A DNA stretch of 64,000 nucleotides from assembly GCF_004362825.1 (NCBI RefSeq), contig NZ_SNXZ01000002.1, forward strand, positions 987,365-1,051,364, read 5' to 3'. The notes beneath the pieces were generated by a model. It was not told the origin of the DNA and made no database searches. It worked only from the letters and a program-made list of their open reading frames with translations. The stretch comes from Labedaea rhizosphaerae (GTDB lineage Bacteria; Actinomycetota; Actinomycetes; Mycobacteriales; Pseudonocardiaceae). Position numbers and translations under genes: made by a program. This document shows, one piece after another, positions 20,724 to 28,595 of this stretch; position 1 is the first letter of the stretch, and each line of letters begins with the position of its first letter.

Positions 20724-21637
20724 GCCCCAAGCGCGAGAAGGCGATGGTGCCGCAGGCGGAATTCCGGTCCTACTACGGCAAACCGATCCTCAAGCCGCCC
20801 GCGTGGAAGGTGCCGGACGTCCCCGGCTACCTCTTCCTCGGTGGCCTGGCGGGCGCGTCGGCGACGATGGCCGCCGCCGCGACGCTGACCGGCCGCCCGG
20901 AACTGGCGAAGATCGGCCACCTGGCCGCGGCCGGTGGCGCGCTGGGCAGCGTCGGCGCGTTGGTCCACGACCTGGGGCGCCCGGAACGGTTCCTGAACAT
21001 GTTGCGGGTGTTCAAGGTGACCTCGCCGCTGTCGGTGGGGTCGTGGATCCTGGCCCCGTTCAGCGGGCTGGCGGTGGCCGCCGCGGGCTCGCAGCTCACC
21101 GGGATCTTCCCCCGGCTCGGCGCGCTGGCGGGGTGGGGCGCCGGGGCCCTGGGCCCGGCGATGTGCACGTACACGGCGGTCCTGCTGGCCGACACGGCCG
21201 TGCCCGCGTGGCACGAGGCGCACCCGTACCTGCCGTTCGTGTTCGCCGGCAGCGCGATGTCGTCGGGCGCGGGCATGGCCCTGGTCGCCGCCCCCGTGGC
21301 GTCGACCCGGCCGGTGGTGCGTGTCGGACTCCTCGGTGCGGCCATGGAGACGGCGGCGCTGACCACCGTGGAGCGGTCGCTCGGCGTGGTGTCGGAGCCC
21401 TACCACAGCGGCCGGCCGGGCACGCTGCTCAAGGCGGCGAAGGTCCTCACGGCCACCGGCGCCGGCCTGTCGTTGTTCGGCAGGCGGAGCCGGGTCGCCG
21501 CCGTGGCCGCGGGTGCCGCGTACCTCGCGGCAGGCATCTGCACCCGGTTCGGGGTCTACCACGCGGGCGTGGAGTCCACTAAGGACCCGAAGTACGTGGT
21601 GACGCCCCAGCGCGAGCGGCTCGCCGCCCGGCACTGA
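20720..21637 (+). CDS. NrfD/PsrC-like membrane subunit of formate dehydrogenase
   Basis: This membrane protein of about 305 aa has roughly eight hydrophobic helices. The opening is AEFRSYYGKPILKPPAWK, and a DLGRPERFLNMLRVFKVTSP-type loop contains the conserved GRPERF element of NrfD/PsrC quinone-reactive subunits. It is expected to pass electrons from the FdhB iron-sulfur clusters to menaquinone. ATG 20720 overlaps the fdhB stop by four bases, so the three genes form one operon behind selAB. Confidence 0.88.
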   Translation: MSPKREKAMVPQAEFRSYYGKPILKPPAWKVPDVPGYLFLGGLAGASATMAAAATLTGRPELAKIGHLAAAGGALGSVGALVHDLGRPERFLNMLRVFKVTSPLSVGSWILAPFSGLAVAAAGSQLTGIFPRLGALAGWGAGALGPAMCTYTAVLLADTAVPAWHEAHPYLPFVFAGSAMSSGAGMALVAAPVASTRPVVRVGLLGAAMETAALTTVERSLGVVSEPYHSGRPGTLLKAAKVLTATGAGLSLFGRRSRVAAVAAGAAYLAAGICTRFGVYHAGVESTKDPKYVVTPQRERLAARH

Positions 21638-21737
21638 CGACCGCACCCGCTCCTCAGCCCGTTCGTTCGGCCTTCCTGCCCAAACGCACCCACCCCTTCG
21701 GCGGTATGTCCCGGCGGGTGAACGACTTACCGTACAT

Positions 21738-21768
21738 GTCGGGAATTCCCCGACAATTGATCAATTGT
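21738..21768 (+). promoter_or_regulatory. two adjacent palindromes upstream of the secreted protease gene
   Basis: GTCGGG and CCCGAC (21738-21743 and 21749-21754) form an interrupted inverted repeat around AATTC. It runs directly into a perfect 16-base A+T-rich palindrome at 21753-21768 (ACAATTGA and TCAATTGT). Both lie 45-75 bases before the protease start, in a G+C-rich genome where such A+T palindromes are rare, so they are candidate operators. The binding protein is unknown. Confidence 0.5.
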
Positions 21769-21813
21769 GTTCTCCCCCAACGGAACCCCTGCACCGAGGG
21801 AAGGGATCACCCC

Positions 21814-22962
21814 ATGATCAGAAGAAGGATGGCCTGCGCCCTGTTGGGCAGCATGGCCGTGGCCGCCGCCATGACCCTGCCGGCCGCCGCCGACGCGACA
21901 CCCAGCGCCGACGCCGCACCCAAGGTGAGCGCGAGCGAGATGGCCGCCATGCAGCGGGACCTGCACCTGACCGCCACCCAGGTGAACACCCGGCTGGCCC
22001 AGGAAGCGACCGCCGCGCAGCAGGAGAAGACCGCCCGCGACGCGCTCGGCGCCGCGTACGCCGGGTCGTGGTTCGACGCGGCCAGCGGTCACCTGGTGGT
22101 CGCGAGCACCGACAAGGCCAAGGCCGCCGGGCTCGCCGACGTCAAGACGGTCACGGTCAGGCACAGCGCCGCCGAACTGAACGCCGTGAAGAGCCGGATC
22201 GACGCGCTGGCGGGCAAGGCAGCACCCGCCGGGGTCACCGGCTGGCACGTCGACAGCCGCACCAACAGCGTCGTGGTCACGGTCAACACCAAGGCCCGGA
22301 CCGCGGCCGTGGACTCGTTCGTGGCCAAGGCGACCGCGCTGGGCAACGGCGTGGTGCGCACCGAGACGGTCACGGAATCCCCGCGCACCAAGGCCGACAT
22401 CATCGGCGCGCTGCCGTACTACATCAACTACGCGGCCCGCTGCTCGATCGGCTTCACGGTCTACAACGGGTTCGTGTCGGCCGGGCACTGCGGCACCCCG
22501 GGCTCGACCGCGACCGACTCGAACGGCGCGCTGCTCGGCACGTTCCAGGCCTCGACCTTCCCCGGCAACGACTGGTCGTACGTCGCCGCCGCGGGCGGGG
22601 TGAACCTGTACGGCTACATGTACGGCTACGACGGCTATTACTACTACGTGTCCGGCTCGAACGAGATGCCCGAGGGTGCCTCGGTGTGCCGGTCCGGCTC
22701 CACCACCGGCATGCACTGCGGCACGATCCAGGCCAAGAACCAGACCGTGAACTACCCGCAGGGCACCGTGTACGGGCTCACCCAGACCAACGTCTGCGCC
22801 GAGCCCGGCGACTCCGGTGGTTCGTGGCTCTCGGCCAACCAGGCCCAGGGCGTGACCTCCGGCGGTTCGGGGAACTGCACCTACGGCGGGACGACGTTCT
22901 TCCAGCCGGTGAACCCGATCCTGGCCACCTACGGGCTCACGCTGGTGACCACGGCGCCGTGA
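21814..22962 (+). CDS. secreted S1-family serine protease, alpha-lytic/streptogrisin type
   Basis: This 382-aa preproprotease has a signal peptide at 1-27 (MIRRRMACALLGSMAVAAAM and following, cleavage near AAADA). A prodomain of about 160 residues of the alpha-lytic protease type folds the enzyme. The mature chymotrypsin-like domain starts around 195. The catalytic triad is His 225 (VSAGHCGTPG), Asp 253 (FPGNDWSYV) and Ser 334 (EPGDSGGSW). Cys pairs sit near His 225 and Ser 334. ATG 21814 follows GAGGGAAGGGA. It likely degrades extracellular protein. Confidence 0.95.
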   Translation: MIRRRMACALLGSMAVAAAMTLPAAADATPSADAAPKVSASEMAAMQRDLHLTATQVNTRLAQEATAAQQEKTARDALGAAYAGSWFDAASGHLVVASTDKAKAAGLADVKTVTVRHSAAELNAVKSRIDALAGKAAPAGVTGWHVDSRTNSVVVTVNTKARTAAVDSFVAKATALGNGVVRTETVTESPRTKADIIGALPYYINYAARCSIGFTVYNGFVSAGHCGTPGSTATDSNGALLGTFQASTFPGNDWSYVAAAGGVNLYGYMYGYDGYYYYVSGSNEMPEGASVCRSGSTTGMHCGTIQAKNQTVNYPQGTVYGLTQTNVCAEPGDSGGSWLSANQAQGVTSGGSGNCTYGGTTFFQPVNPILATYGLTLVTTAP

Positions 22963-22991
22963 TGTCGACCCTGATCACCTGAGCCGGCGAC

Positions 22992-23021
22992 GGCCCGGTT
23001 CACCGCTCGGTGAACCGGGCC
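22992..23021. terminator. perfect 14-bp inverted repeat, bidirectional terminator
   Basis: GGCCCGGTTCACCG (22992-23005) and its exact complement (23008-23021) are separated by only two bases. It lies between the convergent protease and NifS-like genes and includes the last codons and stop of the latter. There is no T tract, which is normal for actinomycete terminators. Confidence 0.75.
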
Positions 23022-24208
23022 AAGCCGGCCAGCAACCGGTCGATGTCTTCGTCGTCGGTGTAGGGCGCAAGGCCGATCCGCAGGCCGCCCTCATCCAGAC
23101 CCAGCCGGCGCGCCGGTTCGATGGCGTAGAAGGAACCGGCCGGCGCGTTGATGTTCAGCTCGGCCAGGAACACGTGTGCGTCGCGCACCGCCTTGCCGTC
23201 GAACGTGATCAGCAGGGTGGGCGTGCGGCTGGCGGCCTTCGAGTGCAGCGTGACGCCGGGCAGTTCGGCCAGGCCCGCTTCGACCTTCTCGCGCAACCGG
23301 TCCTCGTGCTCGGCGACGGCGGTCATCGACTCGACGATCCGGGCCCGCCGGGTGCCCGCGGTCGAGGCGAGGCCGCTCAGGAAGTCCGCGGTCGCGGTGC
23401 ACCCGGCCAGCAGTTCGTAGGGCAGCGTGCCCAGCTCGAAGCGCTCCGGGACGTCGTCGGTGGCGGGCAGGAGCTTGTCCGGGTGGATGGTCTCGAGCAG
23501 GTCGGGCCGCGCGACCAGCACACCGCAGTGCGGGCCGAGGAACTTGTAGGGCGAGCAAGCGAAGAAGTCGGCGCCGCACGCGACCACGTCCACCGGGTGG
23601 TGCGCGGTGAGGTGCACACCGTCCACGAAGAACAGCGCGCCGGCGTGGTGGACGAGGTCCGCGATCGCCGCCAGCGGCGGCCGGGTGCCCAGCAGGTTGG
23701 ACGCGCCCGTGACCGCGACCAGCCGGGTCCGCCCGGACAGCACCGCGGCGACGTGGGTGGTGGTCAGCTCGGTGGTCTCGGGGTCGAAGTCGATCCACCG
23801 CACGGTGGCGCCCACCGCCTCGGCGGCCTGCACCCACGGCCGGACGTTGGCGTCGTGGTCGAGCCGGCTGACGACGACCTCGTCACCAGGGCCCCAACCC
23901 TTGGCCAGCGCGCGGGACAGGTCGTAGGTCAGCTGGGTCATGCTGCGCCCGAACACGACGCCGCCGGGCTCGCCGTTGAGCAGGTCGGCCATGGCTTGCC
24001 GGGCACCGACGGTGATGTCGTCGGCGGTGCGCTCGGCCGCGGTGACCCGCCCCCGGTTCGCCATCGGCGAGACCATGGCGTCGCGGACCGCGTCGGCGAC
24101 CACGTCAGGCACCTGGGAGCCGCCGGGCCCGTCGAAGTGGGCGGCACCGGCACGCAAGGCGGGGAAATGCGCCCGGATCTTCTCGATGTCGTACCGCTGT
24201 TCGTTCAC
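23000..24208 (-). CDS. NifS-like cysteine desulfurase-family aminotransferase (class V)
   Basis: This 402-aa PLP enzyme belongs to the cysteine desulfurase-like group. The PLP Lys is expected at 222 in CSPYKFLGPHCG, following the cofactor Asp in FFVDGVHLTAHH. The mobile-loop Cys region of IscS/SufS is not obvious, so true desulfurase activity is uncertain; lyase or transaminase activity is also possible. ATG 24208 is the family-like start (MNEQRYDIEKIRAHFPAL). It lies 41 bases downstream of the VOC gene and is probably in the ars-type operon. Confidence 0.85.
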   Translation of the reverse strand: MNEQRYDIEKIRAHFPALRAGAAHFDGPGGSQVPDVVADAVRDAMVSPMANRGRVTAAERTADDITVGARQAMADLLNGEPGGVVFGRSMTQLTYDLSRALAKGWGPGDEVVVSRLDHDANVRPWVQAAEAVGATVRWIDFDPETTELTTTHVAAVLSGRTRLVAVTGASNLLGTRPPLAAIADLVHHAGALFFVDGVHLTAHHPVDVVACGADFFACSPYKFLGPHCGVLVARPDLLETIHPDKLLPATDDVPERFELGTLPYELLAGCTATADFLSGLASTAGTRRARIVESMTAVAEHEDRLREKVEAGLAELPGVTLHSKAASRTPTLLITFDGKAVRDAHVFLAELNINAPAGSFYAIEPARRLGLDEGGLRIGLAPYTDDEDIDRLLAGLARFTER

Positions 24209-24249
24209 TGGACCGACGATCGCAGCTGAGCGTGCCCGTCGGCAAGCGT

Positions 24250-24627
24250 TCAGGAGCCGGCCGGCTGGAACAGCTCGACGAGGTTGCCCGCCGGGTCGGC
24301 GAGCAGGATCTGGCGCCCGCCGGGCCCGGACACCAGGTCGCTGCGGAACCCGAGCCCCGCAGCACGCAGCCGGTCGATCTCCGCGTCGAGGTCGTCGACG
24401 ATCAAGTGGATGCGGTTGCGACCGGCGGCCGCGGCGTCGGCCGGAGTCGCCTTGGCGCCGGAACTGGCCGGGCCGGACAGCAACAGGCGAAGCGGCCCGC
24501 GCACGACGTCGGCGAACGCCGGCGCGACGTTGGTGCGCACGACGAAACCGAAGTGGCCGGTGTAGAAGTCGACGGCGGCCTGGACGTCGTCGACGACGTA
24601 GCGGACGCTGGCCAGCTGATCAGTCAC
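24250..24627 (-). CDS. VOC-family (glyoxalase/bleomycin resistance-like) protein
   Basis: This 125-aa protein has two beta-alpha-beta-beta-beta modules typical of vicinal oxygen chelate proteins: LASVRYVVDDVQAAVDFYTG, then IHLIVDDLDAEIDRLRAAG and a final DPAGNLVELFQP with the metal-ligand Glu. Its chemistry is unknown. The GTG start at 24627 has GGGAGG upstream and overlaps the arsR-arsC stop by eight bases. It lacks the vicinal Cys pair of the organoarsenical lyase ArsI, so that role is not supported. Confidence 0.85.
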   Translation of the reverse strand: MTDQLASVRYVVDDVQAAVDFYTGHFGFVVRTNVAPAFADVVRGPLRLLLSGPASSGAKATPADAAAAGRNRIHLIVDDLDAEIDRLRAAGLGFRSDLVSGPGGRQILLADPAGNLVELFQPAGS

Positions 24628-25411
24628 GGTGACCTCCCGAGTGGTTGGCGGCGAGCACCGGAAGCAGGTGCCGCACCCTGGTGTCGATCTCCACGGCGAT
24701 CCGGGCGAACGCCTCGTAGTCGTCCGACCCGCTCGCCGTGGCCGGGTCGGGGATGCTCCAGTGGCTGCGCACGGTGGCATCGTCGAACTCCGGGCAGACC
24801 TCGCGGACCTTGTCGCACAACGTGATCACGTAGTCGAACCGCCGACCGGCCACCGAATCCAGGTGCCGTGGGCGCATCCCCGCGAGGTCGAGGCCGAACT
24901 CCTTGCGCAGCACCAGAATCGCCGTCGGGTGGAGTTCGGGCTTGGGGTGGCTGCCCGCGCTCGTCACGTCGAGCCGCCCGTCGGTGCGGTGGCGCAGCAG
25001 GGCCTCGGCCATCGGCGATCGCGCGCTGTTTCCCGTGCAGGCGAACAACACCCGCGCACCGCTTGGGACGGCGGGGGTCGACGGCCGCAACGCCGGGTGC
25101 AGCGAAGATGCCGTGGTGCTCAGCGCGCCAGCGCACTGGTCGAGGTCCAGGTGGTAGTAGCTGTCCCGCGCGTCGAAGCTGCTGCGCCGCGTGGTGACCA
25201 GCCCGCCGTCGCGCAGCAGGCGCAAGTGGTAGGAGACAAGGTTCTGCGGCTGACCCAGCCGCTCGGTCAGCTCACGCACGCGGTGATCGCCCGCCGCCAG
25301 CTCGCCCAGCAACCGCCACCGCACCGGGTGCGCGGCCAGCCGCACGAACACCGGCACAGCTTCGCTCGACGGCACGACTTGACTCGACGGCACCATGCCG
25401 ACACGATACAT
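24620..25411 (-). CDS. ArsR-type repressor fused to arsenate reductase (LMW phosphatase fold)
   Basis: This 263-aa two-domain protein has a winged-helix ArsR-like domain at about 15-110 (HPVRWRLLGELAAGDHRVRE, then LGQPQNLVSYHLRLLRDGGL). A low-molecular-weight phosphatase/arsenate reductase domain follows from about 119, with the signature VLFACTGNSARSPMAEAL (Cys 125, Arg 131). It reduces arsenate or dephosphorylates a substrate while sensing metalloid; the combination is inference. The start is uncertain: ATG 25411 overlaps the palindrome, and ATG 25396 or 25429 are alternatives without a clear ribosome site, which would fit a leaderless message. Confidence 0.88.
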   Translation of the reverse strand: MYRVGMVPSSQVVPSSEAVPVFVRLAAHPVRWRLLGELAAGDHRVRELTERLGQPQNLVSYHLRLLRDGGLVTTRRSSFDARDSYYHLDLDQCAGALSTTASSLHPALRPSTPAVPSGARVLFACTGNSARSPMAEALLRHRTDGRLDVTSAGSHPKPELHPTAILVLRKEFGLDLAGMRPRHLDSVAGRRFDYVITLCDKVREVCPEFDDATVRSHWSIPDPATASGSDDYEAFARIAVEIDTRVRHLLPVLAANHSGGHRD

Positions 25412-25426
25412 CAAATCAGTTTGATG
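25409..25426. promoter_or_regulatory. ArsR-type operator, 7-bp inverted repeat between divergent genes
   Basis: CATCAAA (25409-25415) and TTTGATG (25420-25426) flank a TCAG spacer. The ATCAA-type half-site is typical of ArsR/SmtB family operators. It sits in the 30-bp gap between the divergently transcribed arsR-arsC fusion and the APC permease, and can control both. It is A+T-rich in a G+C-rich genome. Confidence 0.75.
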
Positions 25427-25441
25427 CATTAGGGAGGCACC

Positions 25442-26668
25442 GTGAGCGGGCCGCTCGCACGGCGACTGGGTACCGGCGACGCGGTGGTCATCGGGCTCGG
25501 GTCGATGATCGGCGCGGGCGTGTTCGCGGCCTTCGGGCCCGCGGCCCGCGCGGCGGGCACCGGCCTGCTGATCGGCCTCGCCATCGCCGCCGTGATCGCC
25601 TACTGCAACGCCACCGCCTCCGCGCAGCTCGCGGCGGTCTACCCGGTCTCGGGCGGGACCTACATCTACGGGCGCGAGCGGCTCGGCGCCTGGTGGGGCT
25701 TCACCGCCGGGTGGGGGTTCGTGGTCGGCAAGACGGCGTCGTGCGCGGCGATGGCGCTCACCTTCGCCACCTACGCGGTGCCCGGGCCGTGGTGGCTGCA
25801 GCGGATCGTCGCCATCGGCGGCGTGATCGCCTTGGCCGCGCTCAACTACCGCGGGATCACCAAGACCGCGACCGTGACCCGGGTGCTGGTCGCCACCAGC
25901 CTCGTCGCGCTGGCCATCGTCGTCGTCGGGGCGTTCGGCCGTGCCGACGTGCGGAATCTGGAGCCGGTGAGCGGCGGGGTCTACGGCACCCTGCAGGCGG
26001 CCGGGCTGCTGTTCTTCGCCTTCGCGGGGTACGCGCGCATCGCGACCATGGGCGAAGAGGTGCGCGACCCGCGGCGCACCATCCCGCGCGCCATCCCGAT
26101 CGCGTTGTTCATCGCCGTCGCCGTCTACCTGGTCGTCGCCGTGGCCGCGTTGCTGGCCGCCGGGCCGCAAGGTCTTGCCCACGCGAGCGCGCCGTTGACC
26201 GCCGCGGTCCCCAGCGGCTTGGCGCCCGTGGTGCGGATCGGCGCCGCGCTGGCCGCGCTCGGGGCGTTGCTGGCGTTGATCGCGGGCATCGGCCGCACCA
26301 GTCTGGCCATGGCCCGCCACCACGACCTGCCCGGCTGGCTCGCCGCCGTGCACCCGCGCCACCAAGTCCCCCACCACGCCGAGATCGCGCTGGCCGTGGT
26401 GGTCAGCGCGATCGTGGCGGTCGTCGATCTCCGTGGTGTCATCGGGTTTTCGTCGTTCGGGGTGCTGGTCTACTACGCCATCGCCAACGCGGCGGCGTCC
26501 ACCCAGCCCGCCGAGCAACGGCGGTGGCCGCGGTGGCTCAACCTGCTGGGTGTCGCGGGGTGCGTGACCTTGGTGGTCACGCTGCCGTGGCAGTCGGTGG
26601 TGGCCGGTCTCGTGATGTTCGCGATCGGGCTGACCGGCCGGGCCGTGCTGGCGCGGCCCGGCCGGTGA
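25442..26668 (+). CDS. APC-family amino acid/polyamine permease
   Basis: This 408-aa permease has about twelve membrane segments. The N-terminal helix contains the APC signature GLGSMIGAGVFAAFGPAA, whose unwound GAGV-type segment forms the substrate site. Later helices include YPVSGGTYIYGRERLG and SASLAMARHHDLP-like sequence (here TSLAMARHHDLPGWL). The GTG start at 25442 is preceded by AGGGAGG at 25431-25437. The substrate is unknown. Its position across the ArsR-type operator suggests metalloid control or transport of a metalloid-linked amine. Confidence 0.9.
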   Translation: MSGPLARRLGTGDAVVIGLGSMIGAGVFAAFGPAARAAGTGLLIGLAIAAVIAYCNATASAQLAAVYPVSGGTYIYGRERLGAWWGFTAGWGFVVGKTASCAAMALTFATYAVPGPWWLQRIVAIGGVIALAALNYRGITKTATVTRVLVATSLVALAIVVVGAFGRADVRNLEPVSGGVYGTLQAAGLLFFAFAGYARIATMGEEVRDPRRTIPRAIPIALFIAVAVYLVVAVAALLAAGPQGLAHASAPLTAAVPSGLAPVVRIGAALAALGALLALIAGIGRTSLAMARHHDLPGWLAAVHPRHQVPHHAEIALAVVVSAIVAVVDLRGVIGFSSFGVLVYYAIANAAASTQPAEQRRWPRWLNLLGVAGCVTLVVTLPWQSVVAGLVMFAIGLTGRAVLARPGR

Positions 26669-26672
26669 GCCG

Positions 26673-27170
26673 TCAGACGATCTGGAGCAGCAGGTCCCGC
26701 CCGCGCTCGGCGTTGGCCGGCGCGGTCAGCACGTCGTAGCGACGGGCCACGAGCTGGCTGTGCGACACGAAGTCGCGCTGGCCGCGAGTGGCGCCGTAGC
26801 GCATGGCCGCGAAGGCCGTGCCGAACACGACACCGGTGATCAAACCGGTCAGGATCGCGTAGAGCCCGCTGCCCACGGTGAAGAAGCTCAGCAGCAGACC
26901 AACGAAGAGGCCGAACCACGCGCCGGACGCCGCTCCCGCCCCGAGCACCCGGCCCCAGGTCAGCCGAGCCGAGACACGCTCGACCACCATCGGCTCGATC
27001 CCCACGATGGTGACGCCCTCGACCGGGAAGTTCTTGTCGGCGAGGTGGTCGACCGCGCGCTGCGCCTGCTCGTAGGTGTCGTAGGAGCCGATCGGCCAGC
27101 CCTGGGGCAGCGTCGGCAGGCCGGTCACCGGCGAGTACTGGGTGAAACCAGGGTTGAATGCGGTGGTCAT
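26673..27170 (-). CDS. general stress protein 17M-like membrane protein
   Basis: This 165-aa protein starts at ATG 27170 behind GGAAGGACC. The first half matches the general stress protein 17M domain (IGSYDTYEQAQRAVDHLADK, then VEGVTIVGIEPMVVERV). Two membrane segments follow (WFGLFVGLLLSFF and ILTGLITGVVFGTAFAA), then a soluble tail with the pattern DVLTAPANAERGR. The function is unknown; the family is stress-induced in Firmicutes and common in actinobacteria. It lies 4 bases after the convergent APC permease stop. Confidence 0.82.
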   Translation of the reverse strand: MTTAFNPGFTQYSPVTGLPTLPQGWPIGSYDTYEQAQRAVDHLADKNFPVEGVTIVGIEPMVVERVSARLTWGRVLGAGAASGAWFGLFVGLLLSFFTVGSGLYAILTGLITGVVFGTAFAAMRYGATRGQRDFVSHSQLVARRYDVLTAPANAERGRDLLLQIV

Positions 27171-27287
27171 TGGTCCTTCCTTTCGCTTGTGCGTCCACCC
27201 CGTACAACCGCTGTGAAGCCCGGTTCGTGCCGGATGCCGGAAACCCACAGGCGACTCTCAGCCCACGCTCAGGTGCGCCCGGCAGGC

Positions 27288-27968
27288 TCAGCGGATCGCG
27301 GTGAATACCTCGTCCACCACGGCGGCGACCTGATCCGGGTGCTCGCCGAGGGTGCCGCCCGCGGTCGGGACGCGCACGGTCAGCCCGCCACCCGTGCGCT
27401 GGCAGTCGGTGGCGACGACCTGGGTCGGGCTCTCGCTCTCGGCCGCGCGCGCCTGGACGTGGACGATGCACTGCACCGCGCCGAACGTCTTCACGTCCTG
27501 CTGCGGCTCGGCCAGGCCGAGGGTCTTCGGGTCCTGGTAGGGCACGTAGAGGCCCGGCGCGTTCGCGCGGACGACCTGCACCTGGAAGATCACGCTGAGG
27601 TCGGCCTTGGCGTAGGTCTGGACGGTGGCGGCGGCGCCGTCGTACGCGGTGGAGATGCGCTGCGCGGTCTGGCTGTCCCACGCCGACATCCGCTCGGCGG
27701 TGGCCTTGCCGGGGCCCGACGCGTTGCCCGGCACCTCGGCGAACCGCTGGTACTCGCCGACCTTGGCCGGGGCGGTGATCGGCGCGGAACCGCCGCCACC
27801 GATGGCGTCGTCGTCGGAGCCGCCGACGGTCAGCCACAGCAGGCCGACGACCAGGGCGCCGACCACGAGGCCGATGCCTGCGGCGAGGTAAAGGGGAACG
27901 CGGGACGTGGACGTGGACGTGGGCACGGGCGCGGGCGCAGGTTCGGTGGTCACCCGGGCATCCTGCAC
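27288..27968 (-). CDS. membrane-anchored hypothetical protein
   Basis: This 226-aa protein has a proline/threonine-rich cytosolic N-terminus, a single membrane helix (about 25-50: VPLYLAAGIGLVVGALVVGL) and an extracellular domain with two Cys (CIVHVQ and TDCQRT), probably a disulfide. No family was recognised. It is the last gene of the operon with the two-component system, nine bases after the response regulator, and may be an output or sensor partner. Its start at 27968 is MQDARVTTEP. Confidence 0.7.
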   Translation of the reverse strand: MQDARVTTEPAPAPVPTSTSTSRVPLYLAAGIGLVVGALVVGLLWLTVGGSDDDAIGGGGSAPITAPAKVGEYQRFAEVPGNASGPGKATAERMSAWDSQTAQRISTAYDGAAATVQTYAKADLSVIFQVQVVRANAPGLYVPYQDPKTLGLAEPQQDVKTFGAVQCIVHVQARAAESESPTQVVATDCQRTGGGLTVRVPTAGGTLGEHPDQVAAVVDEVFTAIR

Positions 27969-27977
27969 GGTCGTGGT

Positions 27978-28595
27978 TCAGAGCCAGCCGTGGGTCCGGG
28001 CTTGCAGCAGGGCTTCCATGCGGTTGCGGGCCCCGGTCTTCCCGATGGCCGAGGACAGGTAGTTGCGCACGGTGCTCGCCGACAGGTGCAGCCGCCCGGC
28101 GATGTCGTTGATGGTCGACCCGTCGCCGGACGCGGCGAGCACGTCGCGTTCCCGCTCGGTCAACGGGTTCGGGCCCGCGGTCAGCGCGGCGGCGGCGAGC
28201 GCGGGGTCCACCACCGACCCGCCGCCATGCACGGTGCGGATGGCCGCGGCCAGCCCTTCGACCGGCCCGTCCTTGACCAGGAACCCCTTGGCCCCCGCTT
28301 CCATGGCGCGACGCAGGTAGCCGGGCCGGCCGAACGTGGTCACGATGATCACCTGGCACCGCGGCAGCGCGGCCCGCAGCGCGACGGCGGCGTCCAGGCC
28401 GCTCGCCCCGGGCAGCTCGATGTCCAGCAACGCCACGTCGGGCTGGGCCGCACGGGCCGCCGCGACGACCTCGTCGCCGCGCGCGACCTGACCCACGATC
28501 TCGATGTCGTCCTCGAGGTCGAGCAGCACGGCGAGCGCGCCGCGCATCATGGCCTGGTCCTCGGCCAGCAGCACGCGGATCACCGGACTGGTCAC
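27978..28595 (-). CDS. two-component response regulator, NarL/LuxR family
   Basis: This 205-aa regulator has a CheY-like receiver with AEDQAMMRG, phospho-acceptor Asp 58 in PDVALLDIELPG and Lys 108 in GAKGFLVKDG. A C-terminal LuxR helix-turn-helix follows (LTERERDVLAASGDGSTIND, then IAGRLHLSASTVRNYLSSAI). It resembles DesR. ATG 28595 overlaps the sensor kinase stop by four bases, so the pair is co-translated. Confidence 0.94.
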   Translation of the reverse strand: MTSPVIRVLLAEDQAMMRGALAVLLDLEDDIEIVGQVARGDEVVAAARAAQPDVALLDIELPGASGLDAAVALRAALPRCQVIIVTTFGRPGYLRRAMEAGAKGFLVKDGPVEGLAAAIRTVHGGGSVVDPALAAAALTAGPNPLTERERDVLAASGDGSTINDIAGRLHLSASTVRNYLSSAIGKTGARNRMEALLQARTHGWL

